Origin: Vibrio aphrogenes
Lineage (GTDB): Bacteria > Pseudomonadota > Gammaproteobacteria > Enterobacterales > Vibrionaceae
Direction of reading: 5' to 3'
Assembly: GCF_002157735.2 (NCBI RefSeq)
Contig: NZ_AP018690.1
Location: 372,001 to 436,000, forward strand
DNA: 64,000 bases
Shown here: positions 18,574 through 28,697 of the stretch, one piece after another
Layout of the letters: every line of letters begins with the position of its first letter
How positions within the stretch are numbered: position 1 is the first letter of the stretch
Notes under the pieces: generated by a model
What the model was told of the DNA's origin: nothing
Databases searched by the model: none
What the model saw: the letters and a program-made list of their open reading frames with translations, nothing else
Made by a program: the position numbers and the translations under genes

Positions 18574-18670
18574 CCTCAATTGTGGTTAAGTATCCATAAT
18601 TAACTTTAGCAGCGATAACTCGCCACGAGTTCTTTATTTTTCGCTTACTAATCTTAGTACGAGTGGTATT

Positions 18671-18706
18671 AAAATGCCTAACTGACAAATATCGGTTAGG
18701 CATTTT
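18671..18706. terminator. Bidirectional terminator between aroG and rlmF
   Basis: AAAATGCCTAAC pairs perfectly with GTTAGGCATTTT over a 12-base loop, giving U-runs on both strands between convergent genes. Confidence 0.9.
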
Positions 18707-18714
18707 TATTGGAA

Positions 18715-19836
18715 TTAAAAGAAGGCTTTTTGTTGTTGATTAGTTAAAAAAGTCCAAGCGACGAAGCGGCTTAATTTTTGCCCTTGCGCCATTCCGATAA
18801 CCCTAATATTAGTTGCACCTAATTTCTTTAATTGCTGCTGTAATAACGGTACGTTTTCTTTTTTAGAAACCAGGCTAGTAAACCAACAAACTTGTTGGCT
18901 GAAATCTTTACTTTCGATTGCCATTTGTTTTAAGAAGGCAATTTCCCCTCCTTGATAGCATAATTCGTTCGCCGTACCAGCAAAGTTTAATACGGGTTGC
19001 TCGCGTTTGTTAAGTGGTGCGGCCTTTCCACGAGTTAAGTTATTTACTTTACGTAAGCTACCTTCACGGGCTTTTTCAAGAGACTCATGAAAGGGTGGGT
19101 TGCAAACCGTTGCGGTGAAGCGGTCATTAGCTTTAATGACGCCATGGAAAATACGTTCACAATGCGTTTGCTGGCGTACTTTGATTTTTCCATTTAACTT
19201 TTTATTGGCTTGGATAAGCAGTTGCGCAGTTTTAACTGAAATCGGGTCAATATCAGACGCCACAAAATTCCAATCATACAGAGTAGAGCCTAAGATCGGA
19301 TAAATACAATTCGCCCCTGTCCCTATGTCTAACACGGTGTGTTTATGATTGGCTGAGCCAGTTTTAATCTCATCCGTTTCATCGACTTCCAATTGCTCAA
19401 CTTTGGTTTTGGTCATGCTCATCAAGTCAGCTAGATAGTGAATATAGTCAGCGCGACCAGGGATCGGTGGGCACAAATAACCCGCGGGGATTTGCCAAAA
19501 CTCCAGGCCGTAATAAGCTTTTAATAAGGCTTCATTTAAGGTTAAGACTGCTTGAGGATCACTAAAATTAATGGATTTTTCGCCGCGTGGCGTCATGATA
19601 ACGTACTGTGATAAGGCTGGTGCAGCACTTTCTAACTTAGCAAAATCATAGCGGCCATGATGTAAATTGCGAGGGTGTAATCCCGTCGGTTTGGCGGTGG
19701 TTTTGCTCCCCGCTTGACGATGCGGATGGCGCTTATTCTGCGGCTTTTGAGTAGATTGGCGTTTAGCTTGAGGTATCGATTTTTTACCAGTCGAGCGAGA
19801 AGAGGTGGATGGTTTGCGTTTTGGCCCAACAGGCAT
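18715..19836 (-). CDS. rlmF: 23S rRNA (adenine-1618-N6)-methyltransferase
   Basis: A 373-residue S-adenosylmethionine-dependent methyltransferase that modifies A1618 of 23S rRNA. It has a basic, proline- and glutamine-rich N-terminal tail of about 60 residues, the SAM-binding LDIGTGANCIYPILG, and the catalytic NPPFH motif typical of N6-adenine RNA methylases. The length is a little above the E. coli protein because of the tail. It is convergent with aroG. Confidence 0.95.
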   Translation of the reverse strand: MPVGPKRKPSTSSRSTGKKSIPQAKRQSTQKPQNKRHPHRQAGSKTTAKPTGLHPRNLHHGRYDFAKLESAAPALSQYVIMTPRGEKSINFSDPQAVLTLNEALLKAYYGLEFWQIPAGYLCPPIPGRADYIHYLADLMSMTKTKVEQLEVDETDEIKTGSANHKHTVLDIGTGANCIYPILGSTLYDWNFVASDIDPISVKTAQLLIQANKKLNGKIKVRQQTHCERIFHGVIKANDRFTATVCNPPFHESLEKAREGSLRKVNNLTRGKAAPLNKREQPVLNFAGTANELCYQGGEIAFLKQMAIESKDFSQQVCWFTSLVSKKENVPLLQQQLKKLGATNIRVIGMAQGQKLSRFVAWTFLTNQQQKAFF

Positions 19837-19886
19837 AGATAGCTCCGAAAATTATCAATCGTAAAAACCGGAGGATAATAACGTAT

Positions 19887-20891
19887 TTAAACGATTTTAT
19901 ATACCGAGTTACGTTCGACTAAGCTGGGTTCTAGTTGAATAATTCGTTGTGGAGCTTGCGGTTGAGCTAAGCGGCTGAGTAAAGTATCGACGGCAACGTT
20001 GCCTAATTGATGTTTAGGCTGGTGGATAGTCGTCAGAGACGGAGCCATATACTTGGTCAAATGAATATCATCATAACCGATCACCGACAACTCTTTGGGA
20101 ATGCTCACCCCATCTTCAATGGCGGCATTAATTAACCCCATAGCCATCATATCGTTACACACAAACAGCGCTGAAGGCAGGCTCTTAGTGGCTTTGAGTT
20201 GATGATAAGCCTCATAGCCACCATCACATTCAAAATTACTTTCGACAATCCAATCAGGGTTTAAGATTAAGTTGGAATCTTGCAGCGCTTGTTTAAAGCC
20301 GTTAAAACGAGAGATGGCTTGATGGCGGTGAAGTGGGCCAGTTACACAGCCTAGTGTGGTATGACCATGTTTGATTAGGTATTGGGTGGCGAGGTAACCA
20401 CCTTTATAAGAGTTATCCTGAATTTTATCACTGGCATACGTCATTGGGCCCCAATCCATAACGACAACCGGGACATTTGGATATCGTTCAAAGATCTCAA
20501 TCTCCTGTCCTTCAAGGGTCGAGCACATCAACATTAACCCATCCACTCGCTTTTGTAGCAAGGTATCAATCGATGCTTTCATACGTTCGCTGTCGCCTTC
20601 GGTATTACATAAAATCAGGTTGTAGCCTTTTTCATAGCAACGCCGTTCGACCCCTTTTAATACTTCCCCAAAGAAAGGATTAGTTGAGGTAGTCACGAGC
20701 ATGCCCAAGGTTTTGGTGCATTTCATTTTTAAGCTACGGGCGAGAGCAGAAGGGGAGTAATTGAGATCTTTAGCGGCTTGTTTTACCCGCTTTTCAATAT
20801 CTTCACTGACAAAGCGGGTTTTGTTTAACACATGGCTCACGGTAGAGGTGGATACTTGAGCTAGCCGCGCAATATCTTTCATTGTTGCCAT
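19887..20891 (-). CDS. rbsR: Ribose operon repressor, LacI family
   Basis: A 334-residue LacI-type repressor. The first 60 residues form the DNA-binding head (MKDIARLAQVSTSTVSHVLN) with the YSPSALARSLK hinge helix, followed by a periplasmic-binding-protein-like ribose domain. It is the last gene of the rbs operon, 114 bases after rbsK. It presumably binds the AAACGTTT-centred palindromes upstream of rbsD and lets go when ribose binds. Confidence 0.95.
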   Translation of the reverse strand: MATMKDIARLAQVSTSTVSHVLNKTRFVSEDIEKRVKQAAKDLNYSPSALARSLKMKCTKTLGMLVTTSTNPFFGEVLKGVERRCYEKGYNLILCNTEGDSERMKASIDTLLQKRVDGLMLMCSTLEGQEIEIFERYPNVPVVVMDWGPMTYASDKIQDNSYKGGYLATQYLIKHGHTTLGCVTGPLHRHQAISRFNGFKQALQDSNLILNPDWIVESNFECDGGYEAYHQLKATKSLPSALFVCNDMMAMGLINAAIEDGVSIPKELSVIGYDDIHLTKYMAPSLTTIHQPKHQLGNVAVDTLLSRLAQPQAPQRIIQLEPSLVERNSVYKIV

Positions 20892-21005
20892 GTGTTCATT
20901 CTCCCTAAAATACCAATCGTACTTCTTATCTGGTTATCCTTGCTTGTTACAGCTTGATTCTTATGCAATTTCTGACCATCTAATTGGTGAGATTGGTATA
21001 ACGAC

Positions 21006-21932
21006 TTATTGATCCTGAAGAAAACTATCGACTTCTTGTCGAGTTGGAATAGAAGTTTGAGCGCCAAAACGGGTCACTGAAATTGCGGCGGCTGCATGCG
21101 CAAACCGGATCGCTTCTTGAGTGCTCATGCCGTCTAATAACCCGGTTACAAACGCACCATTAAAGGTATCGCCTGCGGCCGTGGTATCAGTCGCTTTGAC
21201 TCTGAACCCTGGGATGATTTGACCTTGGCCTTGCTCACTTAACCAAACACCTTTTGAACCTAGGGTGATCATGACAATGGCGATCCCTTTAGCATGTAAG
21301 GCGGCAGCCGCTTGTTGTGCCGTTGCATCATCCACCACTTCAATCCCGGTGAGAATTTCAGCTTCGGTTTCATTTGGAGTAATGATATCCACTTGGCTTA
21401 ATAATGATTCTGGGAGGGCTTTTGCTGGCGCAGGATTCAAAATAACTTGAACCGGGTTATGGCTATCTTGTTTAGCCAGTTTCACCGCCGTTTCAATGCC
21501 TTCTAATGGGGTCTCAAGTTGCAACAATAAATATTGTGACTGTTGAATCGCTTGTGCATGAGTTTCCACTAATGGGGTGGTTAAGGCATTATTCGCTTCA
21601 GGTGCAAGGCAAATGCTATTTTCACCGGCGTCCGACACTTGAATCATCGCGATGCCAGTTGGAGTATTCGGCGTAATGCTGATGAAATCGGTGTTGATGC
21701 CATCAGCTTTAAAAGCGTCGATGATGTTAAGACCAAAAGCATCATCGCCCACACTGGCGACAAAACCAATGTCAGCACCTAAACGAGCAGCGGCAACCGC
21801 TTGGTTCGCCCCTTTACCGCCCGCGATTACTTGATAATTTCTTCCCATTAAAGTTTCCCCTGGACGCGGGAAAAAGGGAACTTGAAGAACATGGTCCGCA
21901 TTAACACTGCCTAAAACCATCAGTTTGTTCAT
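21006..21932 (-). CDS. rbsK: Ribokinase
   Basis: A 308-residue PfkB-family sugar kinase that phosphorylates ribose to ribose-5-phosphate, feeding the pentose phosphate pathway. Family signatures are GGKGANQAVAAARLGAD near the N-terminus and DTTAAGDTFNGAFVTGL with the catalytic aspartate near the C-terminus. It follows rbsB after a 155-base spacer containing a strong hairpin, so it may be expressed below the level of the binding protein. Confidence 0.97.
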   Translation of the reverse strand: MNKLMVLGSVNADHVLQVPFFPRPGETLMGRNYQVIAGGKGANQAVAAARLGADIGFVASVGDDAFGLNIIDAFKADGINTDFISITPNTPTGIAMIQVSDAGENSICLAPEANNALTTPLVETHAQAIQQSQYLLLQLETPLEGIETAVKLAKQDSHNPVQVILNPAPAKALPESLLSQVDIITPNETEAEILTGIEVVDDATAQQAAAALHAKGIAIVMITLGSKGVWLSEQGQGQIIPGFRVKATDTTAAGDTFNGAFVTGLLDGMSTQEAIRFAHAAAAISVTRFGAQTSIPTRQEVDSFLQDQ

Positions 21933-22052
21933 TGGTAAATCCTTCGTTGATGAGCGCAGAAAATTGCGATGTGTTTATAAAATGACATTATTGCTATATA
22001 AATAAACAATAAGTTAAAGGTTGATTTATATAGCGATAATACATCAAAAGAA

Positions 22053-22079
22053 GTGGTGAGAGTCAGATTCTCTCACCAC
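22053..22079 (-). other. Strong hairpin after rbsB
   Basis: GTGGTGAGAG and CTCTCACCAC form a perfect 10-bp stem with a 7-base loop, eight bases past the rbsB stop on the minus strand. The bases after it on that strand are TTCTTTT, a weak U-run. It is likely a partial terminator or a 3'-end protecting hairpin that raises rbsB mRNA relative to rbsK-rbsR. Confidence 0.75.
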
Positions 22080-22087
22080 ATTCAGGG

Positions 22088-22972
22088 TTATTTTGTAATG
22101 ACTTTTAATGGAACTGGGATATTTTTTTCAACTGCTTGCCCTTTAAGCAATTTATCGGCAGTTTCTACCCCTAATTCACCAATAAGCGAAGGTTGTTGAG
22201 CAATCGTTGCACCTAACATGCCACGTTTTACTGCGGCAATCCCATCATCGGTGCCATCAAAACCAACAATTAAGATATCTTTACCTGACGCTTGCACCGC
22301 ACGTAATGCGCCCAAGGCCATTTCATCGTTTTGGGCAAAGACGGCTTGCACATCACTATTGGCTGCAAGGAGGTTTTCCATTACGTTTAAGCCTTTAGTG
22401 CGGTCAAAATCAGCAGGTTGGCTAGCAAGAAGATCAAGCTGAGAACCTTTCACTGCTTGCATGAAACCGGCACCACGTTCGCGAGCGGCAGAGGTTCCGG
22501 CAATGCCTTCGAGTTGGATGACTTTAGCGTTTTCACCTACTTTTTCAATGATGTATTTGCCGGCCATTTCGCCGCCTGCCACGTTATCTGAGGCAATATG
22601 GCTAACTACTTCACCACGGCTAGCACCGCGGTCGAGTGTTAAGACTGGCAATTTGGCACGGTTAGCAATACGAATGGCATTGGATACGGCATCAGAGTCG
22701 GTAGGGTTGATCAATAATGCTTTAACACCACGAACTGAGATATCTTCAACATTCGATAGCTCTTTACTTGGATCGTTTTGCGAATCCAACACAATCAAGT
22801 CATAGCCAAGCTCTTTTGCTTTTGCTTCCGCACCATCTTTCATACTCACGAAGAATGGGTTATTCAAAGTGGATACGACGATCGCGAGCGTATCTTGAGC
22901 TTGTGCGGCAACCGAAATTGTACTGCTTAATACGGCAGCGGACAGCAAAGTAGCGAGTTTTTTCATTTTCAT
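22088..22972 (-). CDS. rbsB: Ribose-binding periplasmic protein
   Basis: A 294-residue sugar-binding protein with a signal peptide (residues 1-25, cleavage after AQA). The type I periplasmic-binding fold starts at [15 protein letters not shown]. Ribose-contact regions LDRGAS and GFDGTDDG are present. It delivers ribose to RbsAC. AAGGA lies nine bases before the ATG at 22972; a second ATG two codons on is possible. Confidence 0.97.
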   Translation of the reverse strand: MKMKKLATLLSAAVLSSTISVAAQAQDTLAIVVSTLNNPFFVSMKDGAEAKAKELGYDLIVLDSQNDPSKELSNVEDISVRGVKALLINPTDSDAVSNAIRIANRAKLPVLTLDRGASRGEVVSHIASDNVAGGEMAGKYIIEKVGENAKVIQLEGIAGTSAARERGAGFMQAVKGSQLDLLASQPADFDRTKGLNVMENLLAANSDVQAVFAQNDEMALGALRAVQASGKDILIVGFDGTDDGIAAVKRGMLGATIAQQPSLIGELGVETADKLLKGQAVEKNIPVPLKVITK

Positions 22973-23041
22973 GTTGTTATTCCTTTAATGTAGGGCGAGT
23001 CTATCAAGTAGCTCTTGTTGGTTTTGTTTATCGCAATAAGA

Positions 23042-24028
23042 TTATTTGTTTTTGTTATCAACCATAACGGCTAATAAAATTACCACTGCTTTAGCAATCA
23101 TTTGGTAGTAAGAAGATACATCCAATAGGTTTAAGGCGTTATTTAAGAAGCCGATGATAAGCGCACCAATTAAGGTTCCCATAATGCGGCCACGACCACC
23201 CATCAAACTGGTTCCACCTACGACCACGGCGGCAATCGCATCAAGCTCATATCCCATACCTGCAGTTGGCTGAGCAGACGATAGGCGAGAGGTTACAATG
23301 ATGCCGGCAAGCGCAGATAGTAGACCACAAATGGCATACACCCCTATTTTAACGCGGTCGACATTAATACCTGATAGACGTGTCGCAGATTCGTTACCAC
23401 CTAGAGCATAAATATAGCGACCAAAGCGAGTATGGTTGAGTAAGTACCACACGGTGGCAAACACGATAACCATGATCCACACTGGAACTGGAATGCCTAG
23501 AGTGTAACCGGTACCAAACCAAGCAAAGCTATCAGCAATGTCGGTAAAGCCAGTTGAGATAGGGCGGCCATCGGTATACACCATAGTGACACCGCGTAAC
23601 AAGGTCATGGTGACCAAAGTAGCGATGAAGGCTTGCACTTTACCCTTGGCAATAATCAGTCCACTAATTCCCCCTAAAACCGCACCAGCGAATAAGGCGG
23701 TTGGAACGGCAATGATTACCGGCACTTCTAAAGCGATTAAGCTGGCCGCAAACGCGCCACATAATGCCAATACCGAGCCTACGCTCAAGTCGATACCTGC
23801 GGTTAAAATTACTAAGGTCATACCCACCGCAATAATGGCGCTAACTGAGGTTTGGCGCAAAATATTGAGAATGTTATCAACCGTAAAGAAGTTCGGGTTT
23901 AAAAATGACACAACAACGATCAAGAAAATCAACGCAATTAATGACTTTTGCTCGATCAACCATTCTTTACTGATCAATGGTTTCTTTGGTTTTTCTGGTG
24001 CATTTGATGGGTTAATGGTTTTGCTCAT
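23042..24028 (-). CDS. rbsC: Ribose ABC transporter permease
   Basis: A 328-residue integral membrane protein with eight to ten hydrophobic segments and the permease loop [21 protein letters not shown] characteristic of the RbsC/AraH branch of ABC importers. The first 30 residues are cytoplasmic and lysine/proline-rich. Its ATG overlaps the rbsA stop by four bases, so the two are translationally coupled. Confidence 0.97.
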   Translation of the reverse strand: MSKTINPSNAPEKPKKPLISKEWLIEQKSLIALIFLIVVVSFLNPNFFTVDNILNILRQTSVSAIIAVGMTLVILTAGIDLSVGSVLALCGAFAASLIALEVPVIIAVPTALFAGAVLGGISGLIIAKGKVQAFIATLVTMTLLRGVTMVYTDGRPISTGFTDIADSFAWFGTGYTLGIPVPVWIMVIVFATVWYLLNHTRFGRYIYALGGNESATRLSGINVDRVKIGVYAICGLLSALAGIIVTSRLSSAQPTAGMGYELDAIAAVVVGGTSLMGGRGRIMGTLIGALIIGFLNNALNLLDVSSYYQMIAKAVVILLAVMVDNKNK

Positions 24029-25530
24029 GCTACGTCCTTACTTACTTTTTTACCGACTGCACAAGCCAGTAATAATTCTTGATTTGCGTCGTTTGCGTTA
24101 AATTCGCCACTGATGTGACCTTCATGCATTACTAAAATGCGGTCGCTCATGCCGAGTACTTCAGGCATTTCGGATGACACTAAAATGATGCTCATCCCTT
24201 CTGCTTTAAATTTATTAATTAGTTGGTAGATTTCTTTTTTAGCACCGACATCCACCCCTCGAGTTGGCTCATCTAAAATCAACACATTAGGTCGAGTCAT
24301 TAAGCCTTTAGCGATAGCCACTTTTTGTTGATTCCCGCCAGATAAGTTGCCAATGATTTGATGACGTGTCGGGGTTTTGATATTGAATAAGTCAATAAAA
24401 TCATCCACAGCCATCACTTCTCGATTGTGTTGAATTTGCATGCCTTTACTAAAATGTTGCAATGCCGATAGCGTCATGTTGTCTTTGACGGACAATCCAA
24501 GCACCAGCCCATCGCCTTTACGGTCTTCTGAGATATAAGCAATACCGCATGCCAAACCTTCTTGAGGTGATTTGGGTGCAATGGCTTTGCCTTCTAGTAA
24601 AATAGAGCCTGAATGAGACGGTAGAGCACCATAAATCATTTTCATTAATTCGGTGCGTCCTGCCCCCATCAGGCCTGAAATGCCCAGAATTTCGCCGCGC
24701 TTAAGTTCAAAGCTGACATTATCGATGCCTTTACCACTTAAGTTATTGACGGATAGACGCGTCTCACCAGCTGGGGTAGTAATTCGAGGATATTGTTCTT
24801 CGAGTTTTCGTCCCACCATCATTTCAATTAGGGCATCTTCGTTGGTACTTGCGACGGTGCATTCACCAATGAATTTGCCATCTCGTAATACGGTGATGTC
24901 ATCACAGATCTCAAAGATTTCTTTTAAGCGGTGAGAAATGTACACAATGCCACAACCTTGGTCGCGTAACTCATTGATGACTTTAAACAGAAATTCTGTT
25001 TCGGTATCAGTTAAGGCATCGGTAGGTTCATCCATAATGATGACTTTAGATTCAAAAGATAATGCCTTCGCGATTTCGACCATTTGCTGTTCGCCGAGGC
25101 TTAACTCACCTAATGGCGTTTTAGGATCTCTTTTTACGTTGAGTCGAGCCAGCAGCTTTGCGGCTTTCTCATGCATTTGATTCCATAAAATACGGCCAAA
25201 GGCATTGGTGATTTCACGACCTAAGAAGATATTTTCAGCAATGCTGATTTCAGGGATCAAGTTCAATTCTTGGTGAATGATGCTGATCCCAGCATGCTGA
25301 GATTCTCTTGGGCCTTTAAATGTAACGGGCAGACCTTTGTAATGAATGCTGCCAGCATCTAACGAATAGATCCCCGTTAGCACTTTCATTAAGGTTGATT
25401 TTCCGGCTCCGTTTTCGCCCATCAAGGCCATAACTCGACCGGGATAAACATTCAGACTTGCTTTATCTAACGCTTTCACGCCAGGAAAAGCTTTTTCTAT
25501 TTGGTTTAGCTCTAAAATGGCTGGTGACAT
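24025..25530 (-). CDS. rbsA: Ribose ABC transporter ATP-binding protein
   Basis: A 501-residue duplicated ATPase: two ABC cassettes in one chain, as in all RbsA/MglA proteins. The first has Walker [10 protein letters not shown] and signature [15 protein letters not shown]. The second has a degenerate P-loop region ([12 protein letters not shown]) and [16 protein letters not shown] place the start at the ATG at 25530, with GAGG eight bases upstream; the frame is open further to 25593 but that part overlaps rbsD. Only 14 bases separate it from rbsD. Confidence 0.96.
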   Translation of the reverse strand: MSPAILELNQIEKAFPGVKALDKASLNVYPGRVMALMGENGAGKSTLMKVLTGIYSLDAGSIHYKGLPVTFKGPRESQHAGISIIHQELNLIPEISIAENIFLGREITNAFGRILWNQMHEKAAKLLARLNVKRDPKTPLGELSLGEQQMVEIAKALSFESKVIIMDEPTDALTDTETEFLFKVINELRDQGCGIVYISHRLKEIFEICDDITVLRDGKFIGECTVASTNEDALIEMMVGRKLEEQYPRITTPAGETRLSVNNLSGKGIDNVSFELKRGEILGISGLMGAGRTELMKMIYGALPSHSGSILLEGKAIAPKSPQEGLACGIAYISEDRKGDGLVLGLSVKDNMTLSALQHFSKGMQIQHNREVMAVDDFIDLFNIKTPTRHQIIGNLSGGNQQKVAIAKGLMTRPNVLILDEPTRGVDVGAKKEIYQLINKFKAEGMSIILVSSEMPEVLGMSDRILVMHEGHISGEFNANDANQELLLACAVGKKVSKDVA

Positions 25531-25544
25531 AATCAGTGCCTCGT

Positions 25545-25964
25545 TTAGAAAGTAACGCCAGATTGGAAGATGACATTGGCATAAGGAGTACATTCCCCGG
25601 TACGAACCACGGCACGGCTTAATTGAGTACGAACTTTGAATTCTTCGTGGCTAACGTATTGGATTGTGATGTTTTTACCGGTGGTTTGTTTCTCAACTTC
25701 AATGCGTTGTAGTAGGGTCGCGTGATGGTCTGGACTGACTTGCTTAAACTCTTCGGCAAGCACAACCCCTTCAATTTGTGCTTCTTTTAAAAAGACATCA
25801 ACAGTTTGAGCAAACGTAGGAACGCCAAGGGTTAAAGCAAGATCTATACGTGTAGTTTCGTCAGAGATAGGCAAACCTGCATCGCAAATAGTCACTTCAT
25901 CGGTATGACCTAAAGTGGCGATAAGGTAAGACAATTCTGAGTGCAGCAACGGGCTTTTTTTCAT
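25545..25964 (-). CDS. rbsD: D-ribose pyranase
   Basis: A 139-residue protein that interconverts the pyranose and furanose forms of ribose so that ribokinase can use the sugar. Diagnostic stretches are [17 protein letters not shown] (catalytic His region), DAGLPI and [17 protein letters not shown]. It is the first gene of rbsDACBKR, directly downstream of the twin operators. Confidence 0.96.
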   Translation of the reverse strand: MKKSPLLHSELSYLIATLGHTDEVTICDAGLPISDETTRIDLALTLGVPTFAQTVDVFLKEAQIEGVVLAEEFKQVSPDHHATLLQRIEVEKQTTGKNITIQYVSHEEFKVRTQLSRAVVRTGECTPYANVIFQSGVTF

Positions 25965-26010
25965 AATGGATAACCTTGTTAGGATCTTTTTTTGTTTTTA
26001 TTATTCGCAG

Positions 26011-26022
26011 CGAAACGTTTCG
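26011..26022. promoter_or_regulatory. RbsR-type operator, proximal
   Basis: CGAAACGTTTCG is a perfect 12-base dyad with the central CpG of LacI-family sites. It lies about 47 bases upstream of the rbsD start and is flanked by outer TTATTC/GAATAA arms. Confidence 0.75.
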
Positions 26023-26081
26023 ATGAATAATAGTCGCTTTCTTGATTTATGCATTGGCCGTATGAATGTTTTGTGAAATCG

Positions 26082-26103
26082 ATCATCGAAACGTTTCGAT
26101 GAT
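26082..26103. promoter_or_regulatory. RbsR-type operator, distal
   Basis: A perfect 22-base palindrome centred on AACGTT, with arms ATCATCGAAAC and GTTTCGATGAT. Its centre is 76 bases from that of the proximal site, close to seven helical turns, which would suit looping by a tetrameric repressor. It may also affect the divergent Nudix gene. Confidence 0.75.
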
Positions 26104-26113
26104 GTGGAATTCG

Positions 26114-26129
26114 AGTGATCTTTATCACG
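26114..26129. promoter_or_regulatory. CRP-type site upstream of rbs
   Basis: AGTGATCTTTATCACG matches the CRP dyad TGTGA-N6-TCACA at eight of the ten key bases. Catabolite control of ribose uptake is usual. It lies about 150 bases from rbsD and 123 from the Nudix start, so the target is inferred. Confidence 0.6.
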
Positions 26130-26251
26130 GCAAACCAGTAAGCAGGGTTGTGATGGTTGAGAAGCCCCCATTGCGTTGTGTATGATTTTTGTTCATTAGC
26201 GACAGCGCGATTAAGGATTGGTCGCCGCTCATGCATCGATAAGGAACATAC

Positions 26252-26755
26252 ATGACCGTAAGTAAAACCGCTCCGCAACATCGTATTCGCGCCGCTGGCA
26301 TTATCGTTAATCAGCAAGCGGTGTTGTTATTAAAAGTGCAAGACCGTTCGGGTGAGTATTGGATCCCGCCGGGTGGAGGTTTAGAAGCGAGTGATCGTCA
26401 TACCAAAGATTGTGTGCAACGAGAATGTTATGAAGAAGCGGGGATTGAGGTTCAAGTCGGGGATTTGCTGTGTGTTAGAGAATTTTTAGAGACCACCAGT
26501 CATCGCTATCATGCTGAATTTTTTTATTCTATTGAGGCGCTGAAAGGGCAACCGCATCTCGATAATTTAGCTGGGCTCAACGATCAAGCCTTTATCCAAG
26601 CGGTTGAATGGGTTGCGATTGAGCGCCTTGCTACATTACGCACCTTTCCCAGTGATTTATTAGCGGTGGTGAGGCTAGCCCAAGAGAAAAAAGCCAGTGT
26701 GCACCTAGGCAGTTATGTCCAAGGGCCTTCAGAAACCCTAAATCAGTTTACTTAG
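26252..26755 (+). CDS. Nudix hydrolase
   Basis: A 167-residue pyrophosphohydrolase. The Nudix box is recognisable as GLEASDR, seven residues, then RECYEEAGI, preceded by WIPPGGG. The catalytic REXXEEXG core is intact, while the first glutamate of the GX5E part is replaced by arginine. The substrate could be a nucleotide sugar, an ADP-ribose or a damaged nucleotide. It diverges from rbsD and shares its control region, which raises the question of an ADP-ribose or pentose-phosphate link; that is inference. Confidence 0.9.
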   Translation: MTVSKTAPQHRIRAAGIIVNQQAVLLLKVQDRSGEYWIPPGGGLEASDRHTKDCVQRECYEEAGIEVQVGDLLCVREFLETTSHRYHAEFFYSIEALKGQPHLDNLAGLNDQAFIQAVEWVAIERLATLRTFPSDLLAVVRLAQEKKASVHLGSYVQGPSETLNQFT

Positions 26756-26815
26756 TTGAGGTTATATAATCTAATGAATTGATTGCACGATGAAACGACA
26801 TCATAAGGATACATG

Positions 26816-27979
26816 ATGCCTAAACAGACACTTTGGTTACTCGCTTCACTTTGTTTTCCGTCTTCTTTATTCGCCGCATCCTTTATGGACCCTTTAGATG
26901 GGCAATTGGATATGAGTGAAGTGATTGCTGATAATCCCTATGCCTTTTTGCCAGTCCCAATTATTTTAACGGAACCGGCGATTGGTTATGGTGGAGGCTT
27001 TTTTGGTATGTTTTTGCATGAATCCGAAGCGGCACGTGAAAAGCGTAAGCAAATGGCGTTGCAAGCGGTGGATGGTGGCGTGAGCCTTATTCCGCCTAAT
27101 TTTACCGTTGTGGGGGGAGCGGCTACCGAAAATGGCACTTGGTTTACAGGGGCTGCTCATCGTCATACCTGGCTCAATGACCGCATTCGTTATTTAGGTG
27201 CATTGGGTTATGCCAATATTAATATCGATATATTTCATGATTTTAACCACCTTTCGGCCGATAGGAACCTGGCTTTTCAGAGTCAAACCGAAGGCTATGG
27301 CGGGGTGCAAAAGTTGCAGTTTAAAGTGGCCAATACTCATCTGTATTTAGGGGTATCACAATTGTGGTTTCATACTAAGATTGGCGCTAAAGAGCCACTA
27401 ATTAATGATGCATTACATCAAGTCTTAGGGGATTCCAGTACTTCATCGGCGTTAGGAATGATTGCGCAATACGATTCACGTAATAATTTATTTTATCCAA
27501 CTCAAGGTGGAACGGCGAAAGCTGAATATCTTTGGTATCGAGATGGGTTTGGCAGTGATTACCATTTTAATACGTTAACCTTAGATGGCCATTACTTTTT
27601 TCCTCTTGCGGATAAATGGACATTAGGTGTGGCGGGTAACTATCAGTCTTTAACTCATGCCGATAAAAATTTACCACCACTAGCACGGCCATATATTAAT
27701 ATGCGAGGAATTTCTCGTTATCGTTATCAAGGCGATTACGTATTAACGACACAAACTCAGCTTATGTGGCAAGTCACTCCTCGCTGGTCATTGCATGGAT
27801 TTGTAGGGGCTGGCAGTGTGGCTGAAGAGGCGCACGACTTATATAAAGAGACTGAATTTGCCTATGGAACGGGCTTTCGTTATTTGATCGCACGTCGCTT
27901 TGGGCTACACACAGGTATTGATTTAGCCTTTAGTGATGAAGATACGGCATTTTATTTTAATGTTGGCTCTGGGTTCTAA
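26816..27979 (+). CDS. Outer-membrane protein, BamA/TamA (Omp85) surface-antigen type
   Basis: A 387-residue protein with a signal peptide (cleavage after FAA) and no POTRA domains visible. The rest is a beta-barrel like the bacterial surface antigen domain: alternating aromatic strands, internal repeats of the form YDSRNNLFYPTQGG (a strand-loop found in Omp85 barrels) and a terminal FNVGSGF. It probably sits in the outer membrane alone. AAGGA lies six bases before this ATG; the ATG at 26813 is three bases nearer. The role is unknown. Confidence 0.82.
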   Translation: MPKQTLWLLASLCFPSSLFAASFMDPLDGQLDMSEVIADNPYAFLPVPIILTEPAIGYGGGFFGMFLHESEAAREKRKQMALQAVDGGVSLIPPNFTVVGGAATENGTWFTGAAHRHTWLNDRIRYLGALGYANINIDIFHDFNHLSADRNLAFQSQTEGYGGVQKLQFKVANTHLYLGVSQLWFHTKIGAKEPLINDALHQVLGDSSTSSALGMIAQYDSRNNLFYPTQGGTAKAEYLWYRDGFGSDYHFNTLTLDGHYFFPLADKWTLGVAGNYQSLTHADKNLPPLARPYINMRGISRYRYQGDYVLTTQTQLMWQVTPRWSLHGFVGAGSVAEEAHDLYKETEFAYGTGFRYLIARRFGLHTGIDLAFSDEDTAFYFNVGSGF

Positions 27980-28087
27980 GCCAGTCTTTAACTAACCTGA
28001 GTTGTAGATAAAAGTGTCACAATAATAAGTCTAACCCGCTGAATGCTTAAGAAGCTTAACGCTTAGAGGTGTTTAAGTACGCGGAGG

Positions 28088-28669
28088 TTATTTCACCAAT
28101 AATTCTTTGTAAGTTAAATATAAACGGGCATCAAATTCCAACTGATGATAATCCGGCTCCATGTGGCAGCAGAGGGCATAAAATGCTTTATTGTGATCTT
28201 TTTCTTTAATGTGCGCCAGTTCATGAACCACCAGCATTCGCAATAAGGGCTCTGGAGCATCTTTAAAAATGGAAGCAATACGAATTTCATTTTTGGCTTT
28301 AAGTTTGCCACCGTGATTGCGTGATACAAAGCTATGCAGACCCAGCGCATGATTGACCACATGAATTTTGGGATCATAAATGACTTTGGATAACGGCGAT
28401 GACTTTTTCAAATAGCGGTTTTTTAGCGCCATAGTGTAGTCATATAAGGCTTTTTCGGTTTGAATAGTATGTCGTTGTGGGTATTTGTTTTCGACCCATT
28501 TTGCCAGTTTACCCTGTTGAATCAAGGTGTCCACTTGGCTTAACACGGCATCGGGATAGCCTTGTAAATATTTCAATTTTTCAGACTTTTGTTTTTCAGA
28601 CCTGTGCTTTTCAAGCCATTTTTCTTCAGGTAATTGCTTTCCTGGCCGCTGTTTTCCAGATGATGACAT
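28088..28669 (-). CDS. YgjP-like zinc metallopeptidase
   Basis: A 193-residue cytoplasmic protein with the zinc motif HELAH followed by a downstream acidic region, as in the YgjP/M48-type metallopeptidase-fold family that sometimes accompanies type I restriction genes. The N-terminal 35 residues are lysine/glutamate-rich and appear to come from quasi-repeated DNA (EKWLEKHRSEKQKSEKLK). I set the start at the ATG at 28669, with GGAG five or six bases ahead; the frame continues to an ATG at 28690. It stands alone. Confidence 0.85.
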   Translation of the reverse strand: MSSSGKQRPGKQLPEEKWLEKHRSEKQKSEKLKYLQGYPDAVLSQVDTLIQQGKLAKWVENKYPQRHTIQTEKALYDYTMALKNRYLKKSSPLSKVIYDPKIHVVNHALGLHSFVSRNHGGKLKAKNEIRIASIFKDAPEPLLRMLVVHELAHIKEKDHNKAFYALCCHMEPDYHQLEFDARLYLTYKELLVK

Positions 28670-28697
28670 AGTGACTCCGCTATCGCACACGGGGTGT

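Noticed and set aside
22461-22805. A 114-codon plus-strand frame opposite rbsB
   Set aside because: Antisense shadow of a clear gene.
23538-24101. A 187-codon plus-strand frame opposite rbsC and rbsA
   Set aside because: It lies entirely antisense to genes with certain function and has no ribosome-binding site; its composition mirrors theirs.
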